Made by a program: the position numbers and the translations under genes. A stretch of 64,000 nucleotides of DNA from Varroa destructor (taxonomy: Eukaryota; Arthropoda; Arachnida; Mesostigmata; Varroidae). The stretch lies in contig NW_019211457.1 in the NCBI RefSeq assembly GCF_002443255.2, positions 17,728,242 to 17,792,241 on the forward strand, in the 5' to 3' direction. The notes below the pieces were generated by a model. The model was not told the DNA's origin. It was given only the letters and a program-made list of their open reading frames with translations, and did no database searches. Shown piece by piece: positions 14,601 to 28,129 of the stretch; positions within the stretch are counted from its first letter, which is position 1, and each line of letters begins with the position of its first letter.

Positions 14601-15586
14601 CTTAAGGTTAGCCTATGTGTCCTATATATGCATATATAGACGCTTAGATATTTTTTTGTTATAACGAGGTATTAACGAAGATATCGTTTGGCTTAACACA
14701 TATGTAATGTATCGATGAATGATGTACAATGCTAATATTTGTTTATACTTATGATGTTTACAATTTGATGTATTCGGTAGAATTTTAGATATAGGGGCAC
14801 GATTTTGAAAAGAAAGCCCCAGTCACAGTATACAGGGTATCCCAGAATGTTTATATGCAGTTTAAATGATTATAACTCCAGCTTTTATTTGCAAAAGAAT
14901 ATATATATATATTCTATAACTTTGTTTTTAATTTTTCAAGACACCGATTAATGCTGTAATTTTTTTGGTGAGAGCTAGTGACCTAGGAGAGGTTAATTGA
15001 AGATAACTGAAAAAAGTAAAAATCAACTACCCGATAAATTTGCTACTGTTCTAGCTTTACCTTTTCCTGCAGCTCTTTTTTTTACATCTATATGGTTGCA
15101 GTTGACATATGGGGCGTGATCCGATAGCTTTACCCTGAAGAGTGGTTAGGAGATTTGTTTCCGAGGCTTTACTGCTCGAAAGTAACTCATTTGAGTCAGG
15201 TATTTTCTCTATTGCCTAACCAAAGCTTAAATTTAAAAAGACACTTCTTTTTTTCTTTTTTTTTTTTTTTGAAAATACAGTTTTTCTCATTAAGTGACTT
15301 TCGCTCTGCCTTAGACAGAGCTTGTTTGACACCCTGACAAGTCGATTTTGAATCCGCGGATAGCCATTAGGTCTTGGGAGTGACCTGCTCTTACCGAGTT
15401 AGGTTAAGTGGATGCTAGCCAAAGGTAATGCGTTGGTCTCCAACACCATTTAACAAATATAATTAGGTTATACAGAATTATTTTTCATATCGTGATGCAC
15501 GTCAGAACACAGGAACAGAGAACTCCTTCGAAGCATATTGAAATTCGATGTTTCCTGCTATAATATTACTAAATGATGTTTTCTGT

Positions 15587-15609
15587 GCGCGCGCGCGCGC
15601 GCACACACG
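15587..15609. repeat. (GC)n(AC)n microsatellite
   Basis: Eight GC units followed by ACACACGC; a purine-pyrimidine alternation able to form Z-DNA, unusual for this A+T-rich window. Confidence 0.95.
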
Positions 15610-16620
15610 CGAACACACGTATAACAGGTAAATACAGAATCACAAAAATCTCGTGTATTGTAATTGTACATGGGATAGATTTACCTGGGAACTAAGTTAC
15701 GAACTTGACAACATACAAAAAGCGCGACAACCACACGACTGTGATTGTTACTATTAGTGCAACTGTCAATGCACGCACAACAACGCCATCAGTGCCCCAT
15801 TTTTACCTATCGAAATTCGAAGTGTTCGAGATGTTCCACGTTCTTTTAGCTTAACGGTCACTTATTTACTGGCCACTTGTTTAAAGCATAGATAGGGCCA
15901 TTTCGCCAACCCGAACTAGTATCAATACAACAATTTTTAGAGTCAGTATGTCGTCTTGGCAAGATGGATATTGGCCTAATTGGTCTCGTCAAGTGAGCAT
16001 CCAAATGTCTAGCAGCCGCCGCATTAACCAACAAGGTATTACAGATTGTTCGATCGTTGACTAGTTAATTCAGCATCACTGTCGGCCATATTGGTAAGGC
16101 GAATCCGCGGAATTTTTTTCCGCCTTCACTCATACGTCTTCCGTCGCCGTAGAATCAGGCGCATTTCTATACGTTTCGAAGCTCCGAAGCTCGCCATGGA
16201 TTGACTACGTACGGCAGTAAAGCAATAAGACAGTGACCTATTTGGCAAGGTGGTTTCAAAACGAGTTATACTTTGCTCTTGTTGGCAAACATAAGCGTAC
16301 CATTTCTCATTAAGTTGGTGGAAGTTGACGTAACACATACTAACTGGAACAAAGATGATTGGAAAGCCGGACTTTTCCTAACGCCCTTAATTTCGTATGA
16401 GTTCTTAGCCGACGGCCAAGGCTGTAGCTGGGGCCGCAAACAATAGCAACTGCCATGGACCTTGACCAGGCGCGATGACATCATCATATGGTCATCATTA
16501 CCTAACGAACAGCGACGGATTATAGAGATGACGTAGTACGTTCATTGCAGCTACCTCCATATATTTTGACTAATAGATGCCGTTAGCAGTAATTCTTAAG
16601 TGAAGCGATCGATTCCGTCC

Positions 16621-16635
16621 GGCGGCGGCGGCGGC
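16621..16635. repeat. (GGC)5 trinucleotide run
   Basis: Five GGC units in anonymous sequence; no reading frame links it to a gene. Confidence 0.95.
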
Positions 16636-19600
16636 AAGGACGACAGACTGACTGTTCGCCTGTTGATCTCTATTTGGGTATTTTGTTAACCAACTTAACT
16701 AAAAAATACAAATTCAACTGTCGAAAATTATGCATTTGGCAGGCGTTCGGCACCGATAGAGATCGCGTCTCCCGTGTGCCTGTGTCATTATGTACCTATT
16801 TTTAGGACAGCCTTGAATGAAAAAGCCTCCAGAAGATCAACAATAATTCGTTCGCAAACCTATAGCAGGCTACGCAGGTCACGTTATTTAAAGGAATCAC
16901 CACCTCTCGCACGTCGTGTTATTTCTACTTGCAAAAAACGTTAAACTTTATAAACGAATAGCCGATTATTAAACACGAAGTAAATCAATCCAGTTGGATT
17001 GGTCCTTACTATTATTATTAGTACAATTTAGTTATGTAATAGTGGGGGTCTGTTTAAACATTTGGTAAATCAAAGTGCATTTTTATTTGCAATATTAAAA
17101 AGTGTACGTATTGCGCGTTAAAAATACAGGTGAAGAACGTAATTCGATCGAAGATCATAATGCATGCAGTAGAAAATTTCACTAAATGAAAATTGTTCAC
17201 AATTAATATATATAATTCAGTTTAGTAAACCTATAGCATAAGATGCACCGAAACGGAAAAGACGATAAGTCGACTTTCTTTCATAAACGTAAGCGGTAAA
17301 TCCGGCGGATACAACCTGCAGTGACCCGAGAACGAGATAAGAGATCTATTAGTGTTATTATAAACGTTAATCCCACGTGGCGGCAACCAACCCCTAAACC
17401 TGTGTCCGTAAGCAGCTCATATATCACTTCTCTACTTTTATGTACAAGCACTAGGACTCATGAAGTTAATGATGTCCTGCCCCCTTGACGCGATTCATTC
17501 GAAACGTACGAATCCAAGCCAATGCTACCCTGCCACTTTCCTCGACGTTACCTAACTAGAGTTCAGATCTGAATTCCTCTATCAGAGTCATTCTGTCACC
17601 CACGTTATAACGGGTCTCGTTGTTCCACTGCAGTTTTTTCGTTTCAAGTGCTTTATCATCCTGCTCCGTTAGAAAACCCGCTGCATAGTTGGAGACATTC
17701 CGCCATTTTGTTGCGTTATACAATATAGGTCATTTATTCAGCTATCTTACCTCAATTATCAAGTTTTTCTGATTCCCAATGCCACATCCTAATATTCCTG
17801 GCAGCCTAAAAGAGGTGTGTGTCAATTATTTCATGCAGCTGTGGCTGTAAAGCAGTTGTTATACTACCGTTAACCCGGCATACTCCCAAGTTGTTCCGCT
17901 TTCGTACTTTAAAGCCTTAATTTTTTAAAATTTCAAATAGATAACGTTGAACCACTCGAGCAACAAGCAATCTAAAGGTAGCGGGTTTTTCTAGTTCATC
18001 TATTGACGTGCAACATCTCATTCGGCACTGCGTCAGCAAATGAGAGAGATTTCCTTCTCAGATCTAATTCTGTCTCGGCAACCTTTAGATTGTTTCACAA
18101 ATTCTGAAGGATGGCTGAAAACGCAGCTCAGAGTTTGCATTGGAGCCTAACACATGTCGTTTTTGCCAGTCTTCAGTGAACAATGAAGTTATCATGCCGA
18201 GCACTATGCACAGAGAGAATTTGGCTTGGCCACAAACTTCTAAATGTCAATTGTCTTTTATCATTCGGTGGTATCATTTGCCTTATTCATCACGACAGCT
18301 GTCAAACCCAATCGTAAGACATGGTCAGTAGTTGAAATTTTTTTGCATCAAATCTCAAATCGAGTTAGGATTTTCCTTACAAAGTTGTTGAAATCTATAT
18401 GCTTTAATACTAATATCATCAATAATGTTTAGAATATTTTTACATTAGTTATACCAAGAATTTGAAGAGAGATGTTAATTACTACGCGTATCCGGCATAG
18501 ATAACTATGGTACTTTAAGGTACTTTAATGGAGTGCATCAAGCCACTAATCACATATTTCAGTTCAAACAAGGTTTCTTTCTATGAACAAATTTTGCTCG
18601 CGATTGAATCACCCGCCAAATGATTGTTCGAAGAAATATTGGCCCGTTTTCGGTAAGTGCCACCGTTACGTGGTACTCGTTCGACGAAATTTGAGCTAAT
18701 CCGTTCTACGGGACGAACGGTTCGTCATTATGCGAGTGTTGAAGATCCCTTGATCCATCGTTTTAATATCTTTCCCGGGCGCTCTTGTGCTACATACGTA
18801 TACGTATATCGTTAAGTTGAAAATTTTTATATTTAATCGGACGTCGCTCAAAACAGACTATCTGATAGTAAAATTGACACATTTTCAAGTAAGGTTGTTT
18901 GCAATTCGTTTGCGCTTTTCAAATAATAGCGATCATTTCAGGCCAGCCTTAATATCCACGCTAAAGACGTAGTGCAAATGCCCTTTACGGTGACGTTGCC
19001 CACGCTGTCGAAATGCAGCCTGGCAAACTTGAATAACAATTTGAAAATTACTGATTCTCAACACAAAATTAAACACGGATTCTCTTAATCAAACTTCAAG
19101 CATTTTACAAAATCTCGAATAACGTTATCTTGCTTTATTTGAATTACTTTATTTGCTCTAGCCAGCGGACAAGCTTTTTTTCTACCAAAAAATCGAACCC
19201 TGTATAAGGATTGACTCTTTTGCAGACTGGCGTTCTATCTTCTTCTGAAGTCTTCAGTCTATCGTATTATAAAATTTCGTCAAACTGTACGGCGAAGGTG
19301 CAGGAAAAATCAAAAAACGTCAAGATAGAAGCAAACGGATCCAAGCATCAAAAATAAATGGCAGCAATGTTACAAATATACTTTACCTTACAAATACCTT
19401 ATACGTAAATTACCTATAACATAGTTTACAACCGCTCAATGAAAATCCAAGTTAAGAAAGTGAAGTCATTGTAAGCTTCCGATAGCTCATGAGCGTTGGC
19501 GGCTGCGGCATAGAAGAATACCAAGCTTAACACTCTTCTAATAATTACGTAAGGGATATTACCTATATTATCGAAGAAAAAAGAGATTATCTCGATTTTT

Positions 19601-20444
19601 CGAAGCGTTGTAATAGGATAGATCTTGTCTCTAGCCGTCACTGTGTGCGCGGAACATGTCTAGAGGCCTCTGTGCCAATTGGGACACATTTGTTACAACT
19701 ATAGAAGCAATCTTATGAAAAATTGTTGGTCTATTATAAATACATGTATGAAGAACGAGTGCTGTGCCAACTTTAACCCTACACTATATGCTGCCGTGGG
19801 GCAACGGCTGGTATACAGGTTCATAAACCGAATTGGGAATTACGATTTTTATCTCAAGATTACACGGTGGCAGATGGCAAAGCGCCGCTAGGTCGTGTAG
19901 GGCAAAAATCATAAAGACTCAAAGGGAATTCACATTTGATTCCTCTCAAATCTTCCAAGGGGATTCCAGACCATCTCGCCTGACAATGCCACATCGATAT
20001 ACTAATTAGATACAATGAATACACAGAGACGATTGCTGATCTGTTTGATATTATGTAACAAACTAGTAATCTGTGATATGGATTTATAATCCGGAGCTAT
20101 GCTCGGACAGCAGACTCTGATGATATAGTTACTTTGCTCGACTATCTGACATTAGCGAAACTATAATCAGGTTTTAAAATGACACTTTCCTTCAATTAAT
20201 GCTTTTGACGCATGCAGTGCCCATTATCGTCGACCTCAGCACTGACCCTAAGCACACACAGGCTCCATTGGTGCTGTTCAGTTTTTTAAAACATAACTAA
20301 TACCTGCGATAATACCCAACACCGTTCATGGTTATAAACTGCTCGTTTTCAATTTTTGAGAATAGGCCAAACGATCAAAAGACATACAAAAACATGCTGT
20401 TTAAACGTACTTTAGCGGAAGGTGGATTGATTAAACCTGCTCGG

Positions 20445-20580
20445 TACTCTCAGCTTTTATGCAGATGAAACAGTTCTGCTTGATTACTACACATATTAGA
20501 CTCGTATTCAAAAATCTTACCGATATCGGATTTATCAGTTGCAGCGATTTGACGGAATGATTCGTTAACGTCTTCGGAGC
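20445..20580 (+). mobile_element. Short LINE RT relic (FYADETVLL)
   Basis: At 20452-20490 a frame reads SFYADETVLLD, close to the FYADDTVLL catalytic box of non-LTR reverse transcriptases. After a TAG at 20500, the same frame continues RIYQLQRFDGMIR, which sits where 'LQ.+LD.+..W' follows YADD in LINEs. The second catalytic Asp is Glu. The QG motif upstream is not found. It is a small, old fragment; a chance match is possible, but the co-linear second block argues against it. Confidence 0.5.
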
Positions 20581-20589
20581 ACGAACGTC

Positions 20590-23500
20590 AGCTTAGAACG
20601 GCGATTGCTGATATCATGCATAATCCAAGACCATCCTATACATGTTTTTATAGGTTCGAACCAGATACAACTTGATAAAATTGATAAAAACCGCAAAAGT
20701 CCAGTGGTGGCACTATACTATTATTACATTCTGTAGTATCGTATTCCAACATTGTTGGAGCGATATCACACATCTTCGTACGTGTTTAATACAAACATGT
20801 ACACCTAAATTATATAAAATCGGATAATAGACCTAAGGTTAATAGCTCGTACGACAAGTATAGCCCTTCTACAAGCAAGGGAAAACGACACTTATTTTGC
20901 TACAGGACAACATACGTGTATCTAATGTGTGCAATATATTATTAGAACGTAGTACGAGACTGTTATAATACCAATGTGCCAACATGAATATTATCGACAC
21001 GTTTTACTTGCCGAGTCTGACTCAATACACGACCTACTTTATTCATGTAGGTTATGTTGTTTATGTTTACCTAAAATAACCTATGAACATTAGGTTTATA
21101 GGAAATTCGTACTGTTAATTCTAGAGGTTGTAAGAAGATATTACTTAAAAAAAAAAAAAAAAAGCCCATAAATAAATTTGCAAAATGAGTGTACTATTAC
21201 CGTCTACAATGACGAAAGCGTGCGCACGAAACAGCGCTCTCGATACCTTGATTTCGGTATAGATATACTTACTGTGTCCTATGTACTGTCGAATGAAGCC
21301 CGAAACAACCCAAGACGTGCTATTGTTTAACAGCAGATACACTTACGGTTGCTGAGACGACTCAATAATGATAGGCCAAACTGCCGTTTAAGAGAGGTAC
21401 ATGACCAAGAAGTCTGATGCATTCCAACTACATTAGGTCTGACTGTGACGGGCGGGATCAAGATTGGTAGATTGATTTTACCAAAAAATTTAACTATTTA
21501 TTTTACGTACAAGTTAATACAAAGGCTTGAATCCATTAACTAAAAATCATTTTAATACACCGAACATTTGATTAAGACTAACATCATTTAAATGCATCTT
21601 AATAAAAATAATTTATCAAGGTAGCATATTATTAGTTGGAAGGAAATGAAGTTCCTACAATGAAATAGAATGGCCGAAGCGAGCTATTTTCGAAATGACA
21701 CCATGAAGGGGTAATACTTGTTTAGTTCGTGCCAACTTCTTTGAAAGGACGCCAAATATCCCTACCATAAAAGTATGACGTATAATTTAGTACCTAAGCG
21801 TTCAGCTTGTTTCGCAGTTCTTGAATTCCCATACGTCATTTGCCTTACTTCTAAACATGTTAAATGTTAGGAAATCCAAACTGAAGAGTTTTCTCGAAGT
21901 ACAGTTGTTTACTTAGCTTTCTCGGCCTTTTTAGGAGTAACCCCAACATGGACACTAACATGAATACTTTGAGTTAGGCCGTGTGGTCGCTGGTCCTTTC
22001 TCTAAGGGCCCTAATTTGAATAGACCTCTAAATATTATAGGCAGTCATTTCAGCGTAAGTAGCTTCTAGCTGCTTGACTTGAACTCGAGCCCAGGATGGC
22101 TATAGGAGACCACTGCTGCGTCATCAATCGTGCCATCTCAGCTTTTACTCATCTGGTTCGATGGCGGATTAAATCTATCATCGCTGATCAGCGGATGGAG
22201 GAATGGCTGATGCCCTTGACAGATTGTGTCGCAGGAACGGCTATAATAAGACTTAGCTCGATGCTGCTCAACGCTGAACGGAGTCGTCGCGCTCAGTCTG
22301 GTATGTCGCTCGGTACTTGCTCATATCGGCAATAGCCATATTGTTGTAAGGATTTTTTGCTCCTGACTCAGGATGTTCGATGTATCGTTTGCTTCTGCTT
22401 AGGAACGGCGCAACAGACGTAGCAGGTAAAGGCATGATAAGGAATTCTCCGAATTCGATTTTTGAATCGTTCTAAGCTATCTTAACTATATCACGTCTAT
22501 GACTAAGGCGCAATGCCCAACTGTGCATCTCTCCGCGATAATACTTCGTTATGCGAAATATTTCCATAAAATACTTCTTTCGCCACGCAGAAGCTGGATT
22601 ATAATACCAGGCGCGGAATCGCGGAAGTCATTGCCGGGGCAATAGCGGCACCGTTTAAAGATGAGCAAATAACCTAACATAAGGCGGTTTTACAACCTAG
22701 GTGATTGATGGGTCATATCTCGCTATTTTATGCTTTTCTCATAATTGGAGGTCAAATAAAGAACTATTCTAAAATGAGAAAATTGACCCAGTTGAACTGT
22801 GAATAACCCGAAACTATCGTCAACTATAGAACCAGTTCAACTAGTATCTTCCTGGGAACCAGTTGTCCTCTCTTCCCTTTCGCTCACAGACTGGTCATTG
22901 ACCAGGCATTCAATCGTGTACGGCAACTTTGCCTTTCGCCGCAACGTAACGTGTGAAACGGGGCTTCAACGTGAGTCAGCAAATGCTAACTCTGTTGTAT
23001 CGAGTGTTTCGCCTGCGGTGGCATCGGTGCAGACGGTACAGAACATCCAAACAGTTATGAATATGTAATGCCTGTAGATGAGTCAATATGTGCACACTCC
23101 TGGTATCGTCGTTGGGTATCGACTGTGTGTATTCTGGAGGAAGCGACCCAAACAACAACAATCCACTGGCGTTCCTCTTTCTCTTTTATATAGAAATAGC
23201 TCCCATGAGGCGAAAATTTACTATAGTGACTTCACGAATGTAACGAAGCTATGCGACGCCCTCGCTGCGGCGTACTTCATTCGGCATAGCCTCGTTTCAT
23301 TCAAGTTTGCATTGTACAGCCCCCGAAATTGAACAGGCGATGTAATGCGTACACCAGTGCTACCGTAACCTTGTACAAGAGAAACCATTGACAAAAGGTG
23401 AAAGCAGAAATTGGAAATGCTGTCGATATTACTACTGCATAGGACCGTTTATAACGCTGACAGGCCGAGCCTGAACGCCATTGTTAGAATTTCTAAGGAC

Positions 23501-25200
23501 TTGTATTTAATGAAATTTGGTTTATGTAAGTGTAAATGTGAAAAATGACTGAAGACCACTTTTTTTTTGTTACGGATTTTTTTTAAATGGAAACCATGGC
23601 TATAGACTGACAAAGATTTAAGATATCTACGAATTACAAGGTGAAAGCTTTTAGCCTTGAGAAAAGCCTCCGTTACATCTTAGCTGGCCGTTTTTTGGAG
23701 CTTGACGTATCTCACAGTGAAACGTCACAAAGGTGGGCAGTTTCTCCAGAAGTTCGAATTTGCAGTGTGGAAGTTTTAATAAACCCACAGACTGGACAAA
23801 AAAGGTTGAACTGTACTATACTGGGGCATTTCTTAGCAGGATAATAAATCCTAATATTTTAAGCATGCACACAAATGGAGCTGAGCAAAATGGGCATTGA
23901 CATGAAAAGACAATTAACAGGTCAGACGATGTATTCTGGTTCACTGACTGTATCGTTTGATCGTATTATCTTTAGCTACAAGATCTTAGTATATATATAT
24001 ATATACGTTTTCCATTAGAAAGCTGGCGGCGTTGCGCGGTCTATTTTTGCCAATTTCCGGATCAGATGATATACGACTTCAGAGGCTTACCGCCGCTAAG
24101 ACATCGTAAGTAAATTGATCGTTCTTGAATAATTTCTCGCTGAAGTAAGACGTTTTTGTAATGCTTGCTAGATTTTAGAGATATTTGCTAATACAACCAC
24201 AAGAAAACAATACGTGGGCTATATTCTGTATTTATGTGGTACTAAAATTGGAATTTTCATCGTACAATATACCCATCACGTATTTCGTGCACTTTGGCTA
24301 CGGCTGCTGAACAGTCAATTCTACACTAACATCGACTTCCCTAGGACGTGTAGGTAGCCCGGTTATCGATATATTTGTGACCATAACCAGTGAAGTTTCA
24401 GTGTGAGAATTATGCACTGTTAGAGGGCACACGCATTCGTGATCACATACCGATTGTGATAGACCTCGCATCTCTTGGCTTTTGCACAGAACCTCAGAAG
24501 CTGTATTTGCATAAACTGTCAAACGTCAAGCTCCATCGCGACACCTACATATAGGCGAGCTCCTTAAGCACACTGACGAAACTCGTTCTGTACCTGACGT
24601 GGTAAATGCTGAAAATTATGCGCAACATCTGGTTAAAGCTCTCTAGTCTACAGTATAGCCCCTCCGTTTCCCGCGGTAGCACAAGCCATCACCCGACTAT
24701 AGTTGTAGTTTTACCTGGAGAACCCAGACGGCGTTCAGGCTTATGGCTGAAGTACGACCCGAATTTTACCTTTTCTTCGTTTTTAAGAAGATCTATTGAA
24801 AACGTGTAACGACTGAGATTTGTCTGGTCACTGGCGCAAAACGTCAACTATAAAAAGTAACTAGCTGCTACAACGAACATTTCAAAAACGATGTTATTTC
24901 AGCTCTGTGTCGAATGGCACTATTTAGAGATGTTTGAATATTGGCGCATTCTCGGTCCAGTAGAGAAGCTCTATCCATGAGAGAAAAGGCGACCCAACCA
25001 CGCCGTCACCATAATGAGGAGTAGCGTAGTAAGCTGCTCTTCATTGCGACTGGAGAGTATATACCTACTGAACAACATGAAGTTCGGTGAGAACGCTCTA
25101 CTGAAACGGCGTCCAGGATTTTGAGGGCCGACGACGACAGACCACTGGCCACACCGCGTAATCCGCTGTAAGCCGTGTTCCTATGAATTCCGTATGAGTA
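20590..25200. other. No supported gene; anonymous DNA
   Basis: The interval holds a 17-base A run near 21.15 kb. Several open frames between 22.1 and 23.3 kb lie in somewhat G+C-richer sequence but match no family I know, and alternate frames look equally plausible. The minus-strand tract at 24.3-24.5 kb is listed separately. Confidence 0.55.
24298..24522 (-). CDS. Hypothetical coding-like tract, 74 codons
   Basis: The minus-strand frame is open for 74 codons with a Cys-rich middle (CDHECVCPL) and a hydrophobic/polar alternation ending ITGLPTRPREVDVSVELTVQQ, suggestive of an extracellular beta-rich exon. A possible donor, TCG|GTATGT, lies in the middle, so only the first half might be exon. 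No ATG in good context and no recognised family. It overlaps no known element. Confidence 0.22.
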   Translation of the reverse strand: MTVYANTASEVLCKSQEMRGLSQSVCDHECVCPLTVHNSHTETSLVMVTNISITGLPTRPREVDVSVELTVQQP

Positions 25201-25263
25201 TGCTCAACGTATAGGCTGCGGTTTAGAGGAGAATAGAATAACGATCGACGACGAGCGGCCAAG

Positions 25264-25491
25264 TTTCCGCCTTTCACACAAACAACTGGCCTAGGCCAGG
25301 GGAACAACCTGAGCCCGCTCGGATTATCTACCTTGCTGGAGGGCCTCTTTAGTCAAATAAAAGGAAAAAGGAAATCAGTCGAAGTTATCTTGTATGCAAA
25401 CGATTCGGTCATATACGACTCAGTGTCATCATCACTCGTTTTGTTTATGAACTCCACCGTACATTTTGTAGAAGTGAGTTTGACGACGTAA
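25264..25491 (+). mobile_element. LINE reverse-transcriptase palm fragment (QGNNLSPL...YANDSVIY)
   Basis: One open frame of about 75 codons reads QGNNLSPL at 25297-25320, the equivalent of the PQGS.LSPLLF motif. About 25 residues later it reads VILYANDSVIY, the equivalent of YADDTVIY (catalytic box at 25393-25404), and ends at TAA 25489-25491. The second Asp is intact and the first has become Asn, so the active site is lost. Just upstream another frame gives NRITIDDERPSFRLS, the usual 'R...+.G..S' strand before the QG motif, implying a frameshift at about 25.28 kb. Nothing recognisable follows after 25.5 kb. Confidence 0.68.
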
Positions 25492-26788
25492 ATACTTTAG
25501 AAGTGGCGGAAACTGTGATATAGAGCATGTTACTCGTTACCTTTGTAGCGTTGGCAACATCTTTAGGAATCTAGAAAGTTTCTCAAATGAGCTCCTTAAA
25601 GTCCAACGCTCCTATAACCCATATTACCTAAAAGTTTAAATGGCCTTGTGTACTTACTCTGATACTAAAATATTGTGTATATCTGAAACTTTTGAATACT
25701 GCTAGAAATACTGAGATTAAATTGTCCTTTAGGTTTCAGCCTTACTAGCTTTCCATTATTGGAACACGTTACCTTTAGTGAAGTTCCATCATAGACAATA
25801 AGTTTTTTAATTGAATTCCAAGTTCTGTTATCTTCGTAGTTCATAAGACTACGTGCCGAAGGATGTCGGACCGTACGGTACCCAGCTTATTAATGCCAAA
25901 CGTGAAATTAATGAGCTTCATGGGAGGCCATCGTTCCATGGCATCAAGTAACTTTCTGGTTTAAAGCAGGAATTAGAGTTTAGTCATATAACTCTTGCCT
26001 TCGCCAACCTTCTCATTTCATGAGAGTTAAATTAGCTTATAGCTTTTATATATTAATAATGTTCAATCGGTTACAGATACTGATCACAAGACTCATGGAA
26101 CTCAGTATTAGTATGGAAATTACTGGAGTCGACTATATCTCTCTTTGCTGTTCCGAAGAACATGAATTTTTCTCTGCAGGACATTTGGTCAAAATTGAGT
26201 AAGGTGCGGATTGAAACGGATTCTTTTTCCTTTTTGTCAATCAATGCCATTTGTCAATCTCTGGTAAAAATAAAACCTTGTCTTCAAGAGAGCGAGAACA
26301 GCAGACTAACGGTAAGCAACAACAAAAGCACATCTACGTTCCGTTAACGACGGAAGGAATTGCAACGCGCAAGTGCGACAACTAAGGTGCATGAAAACGG
26401 CTGGAAGCAGGAAAAACATTTTCGTCGAACGTGACATCTTGAATGATAACAGAGCGACAGGCACACTATGTGTTATATGTAGAGAGTGGTCGACTTAAGG
26501 CAAAAAGGCCACCTACAGCACTCTCGAACGCCAATATCCAGGAATCTTCTCATTTCCGCAATAACAGCATCGCAATGAATTAAGTGAGCTTATCATTCCT
26601 CAACAAAGGTTTGATACTTAAGTTAGAAATGAAACTGGAGTTTCATTAATTAATTAGTTTCATTAAGTATCGCGTGTTTGATGTTGCTGGCTGCGAGACA
26701 AACCGAACAGTACGAATCCTCTTAGCTTCATTGGCATTCAGAATGAGACCAAAAACTCTGAACATTTCTTGTCGCAAGTAGGTCTAAA

Positions 26789-27040
26789 ATGGCCTTCTTG
26801 GCACCCACAACAGAACTCTTTGTATTGGCGACCCAGGTGGGCTCGATATGGGAACGAATCGAAGAACCGTTCACGTTAGAGAAACTAAATCATGTTCTAT
26901 TCGCTGAAGGCGTGAATGCAATTTACAAAGTGGGTGGACATGTGTGGGTCGTGGAAACCGCAATGCGTTGTGATGTAGACTTTTTGCAATGCAAATTAAA
27001 TAGAATTAGCCTTAACCTGATGTTCTACAGGGAGGTATAA
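26789..27040 (+). CDS. Hypothetical ORF, 83 residues
   Basis: An ATG in good context (AAAATGG) opens 83 codons of balanced composition, including EEPFTLEKLNHVLFAEGVNA and YKVGGHVWVVETAM. No family was recognised. A CAG|GTGGGC inside could act as a donor. No clear polyadenylation signal or partner exon was found. It is listed because its composition looks more like protein than most open frames here, but chance is a fair explanation. Confidence 0.25.
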   Translation: MAFLAPTTELFVLATQVGSIWERIEEPFTLEKLNHVLFAEGVNAIYKVGGHVWVVETAMRCDVDFLQCKLNRISLNLMFYREV

Positions 27041-27261
27041 CTTAAAGCGAATCTGTGATTAGTGTGCATCCCAAACGATCTAAGATCTACAGGATGATCG
27101 AATGATTCAGCAGTTGGGCGCAACACCCGTAATATCTCACCGTCTACCTTTAATTACGTTAGTAAACCCTTGCCAAAGGTGTGCCAGGATTACTCGGTTG
27201 TTCTCTGTTGACTGCGACTTCTCGAAGACCGAGGTGATTAGATGAAAATTTTTTTTTTATT

Positions 27262-27299
27262 AAAAAACCATATATATATATATATATATATGGTTTTTT
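27262..27299. repeat. Perfect A/T-rich palindrome around (TA)10
   Basis: AAAAAACCA, (TA)10, then TGGTTTTTT form a perfect 38-bp palindrome, bordered by further T runs on both sides. It could extrude as a cruciform or be the fused end of a small element. Confidence 0.95.
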
Positions 27300-28129
27300 T
27301 TTAAATATGTTTAATTGACCAGAGGTACTGGATAGAACTACCAGGTCCAGTACTATTGGGCCTAGTAGTTCTGTCCAGTTCTTCTTGTGCCTTTCTGGGC
27401 TGCTATGTTTTTCTATTTGCTATGCAATCTTTGTTTTCTCCAGTGGTACACTTCCTGATGGTTAATATGTTATAGGTCAACTCATAATAATCATACATTT
27501 ACGTGCAAAAAACGTAACTTTTGACACAGAACCGTAATGTTTGGTCTTCGTACTGGGTGTTTTGGGTTGAAGAATACATTAAAAAAACAAGTTCCTAGGA
27601 GACCTGAAAAATTAGGCCATTCCTCTTACCACAAATCAATAACCATGAATCATCGCTTGTGGCGTTGCAATACAACTGAGTACCTCACTAAAACGATTAC
27701 CCCTTTTATATTGGTATTAATACACACAGAATAGTGCTTTATTTTGCTAGAATATTTCCGGGACTATTCGCCGGATTAGGTTACTACACTTTTTCGAGAT
27801 TATGTGTGCTATACTCTTGTTAAAATCTTCGCACAAGTGGCTGTAACTCAGTATCACCTATGAACCTATTGTAAACACCGTCATGCACAGGAAAACGCTC
27901 GCTCTTCCCGCGTTCCCAGTAAAAACATTTTTGACAGGAACTGGCTCAATAGCCGATGTTATCGTTACGGGTCCTTGAGATAAATTGATTAACCACTCAA
28001 GATAAACACACTTATATAGTTGCTCCCTCCGTCGCTTCTCCTGTCGAGATGTTGCGTCATGAAGTGACTGATAATATTAAGCAGTCGTTTCGCTGTATAA
28101 AAGCGCAACGTAAGTATGCAATACCAATC

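Larger units (their letters stand above)
8720..20440. other. No supported gene; anonymous DNA with microsatellites
   Basis: Apart from the GC/AC and GGC runs, and a possible trace of a LINE RT box at about 11.62 kb (NADDSALLG), I see nothing that can be assigned. Minus-strand frames at 16487-16126 overlap each other in two frames and show no family signature. Confidence 0.6.
25500..28120. other. Mostly anonymous DNA between the LINE fragment and the Rep relic
   Basis: Contains the hypothetical ORF at 26789 and the A/T palindrome at 27262-27299. A local palindrome, AATGAAACT/AGTTTCATT, lies at 26628-26647 and its right arm is repeated once more just downstream. Nothing else is assignable. Confidence 0.55.

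Noticed and set aside
14831..15345. ACAGGGTATCCC and a reversed ACACCCTG about 500 bases later, like ends of a small mariner-type element
   Set aside because: Only about six bases match between the two ends and no transposase trace lies between.
15561..15569. TAATATTAC, the nonanucleotide of some ssDNA virus origins (also at 38628-38636; CAATATTAC at 9660-9668)
   Set aside because: None sits in a stem-loop or near the Rep relic; such nine-mers are expected by chance in A+T-rich DNA.
20650..20665. GGTTCGAACC, a tRNA T-loop-like sequence
   Set aside because: No acceptor, D or anticodon stem can be formed around it.
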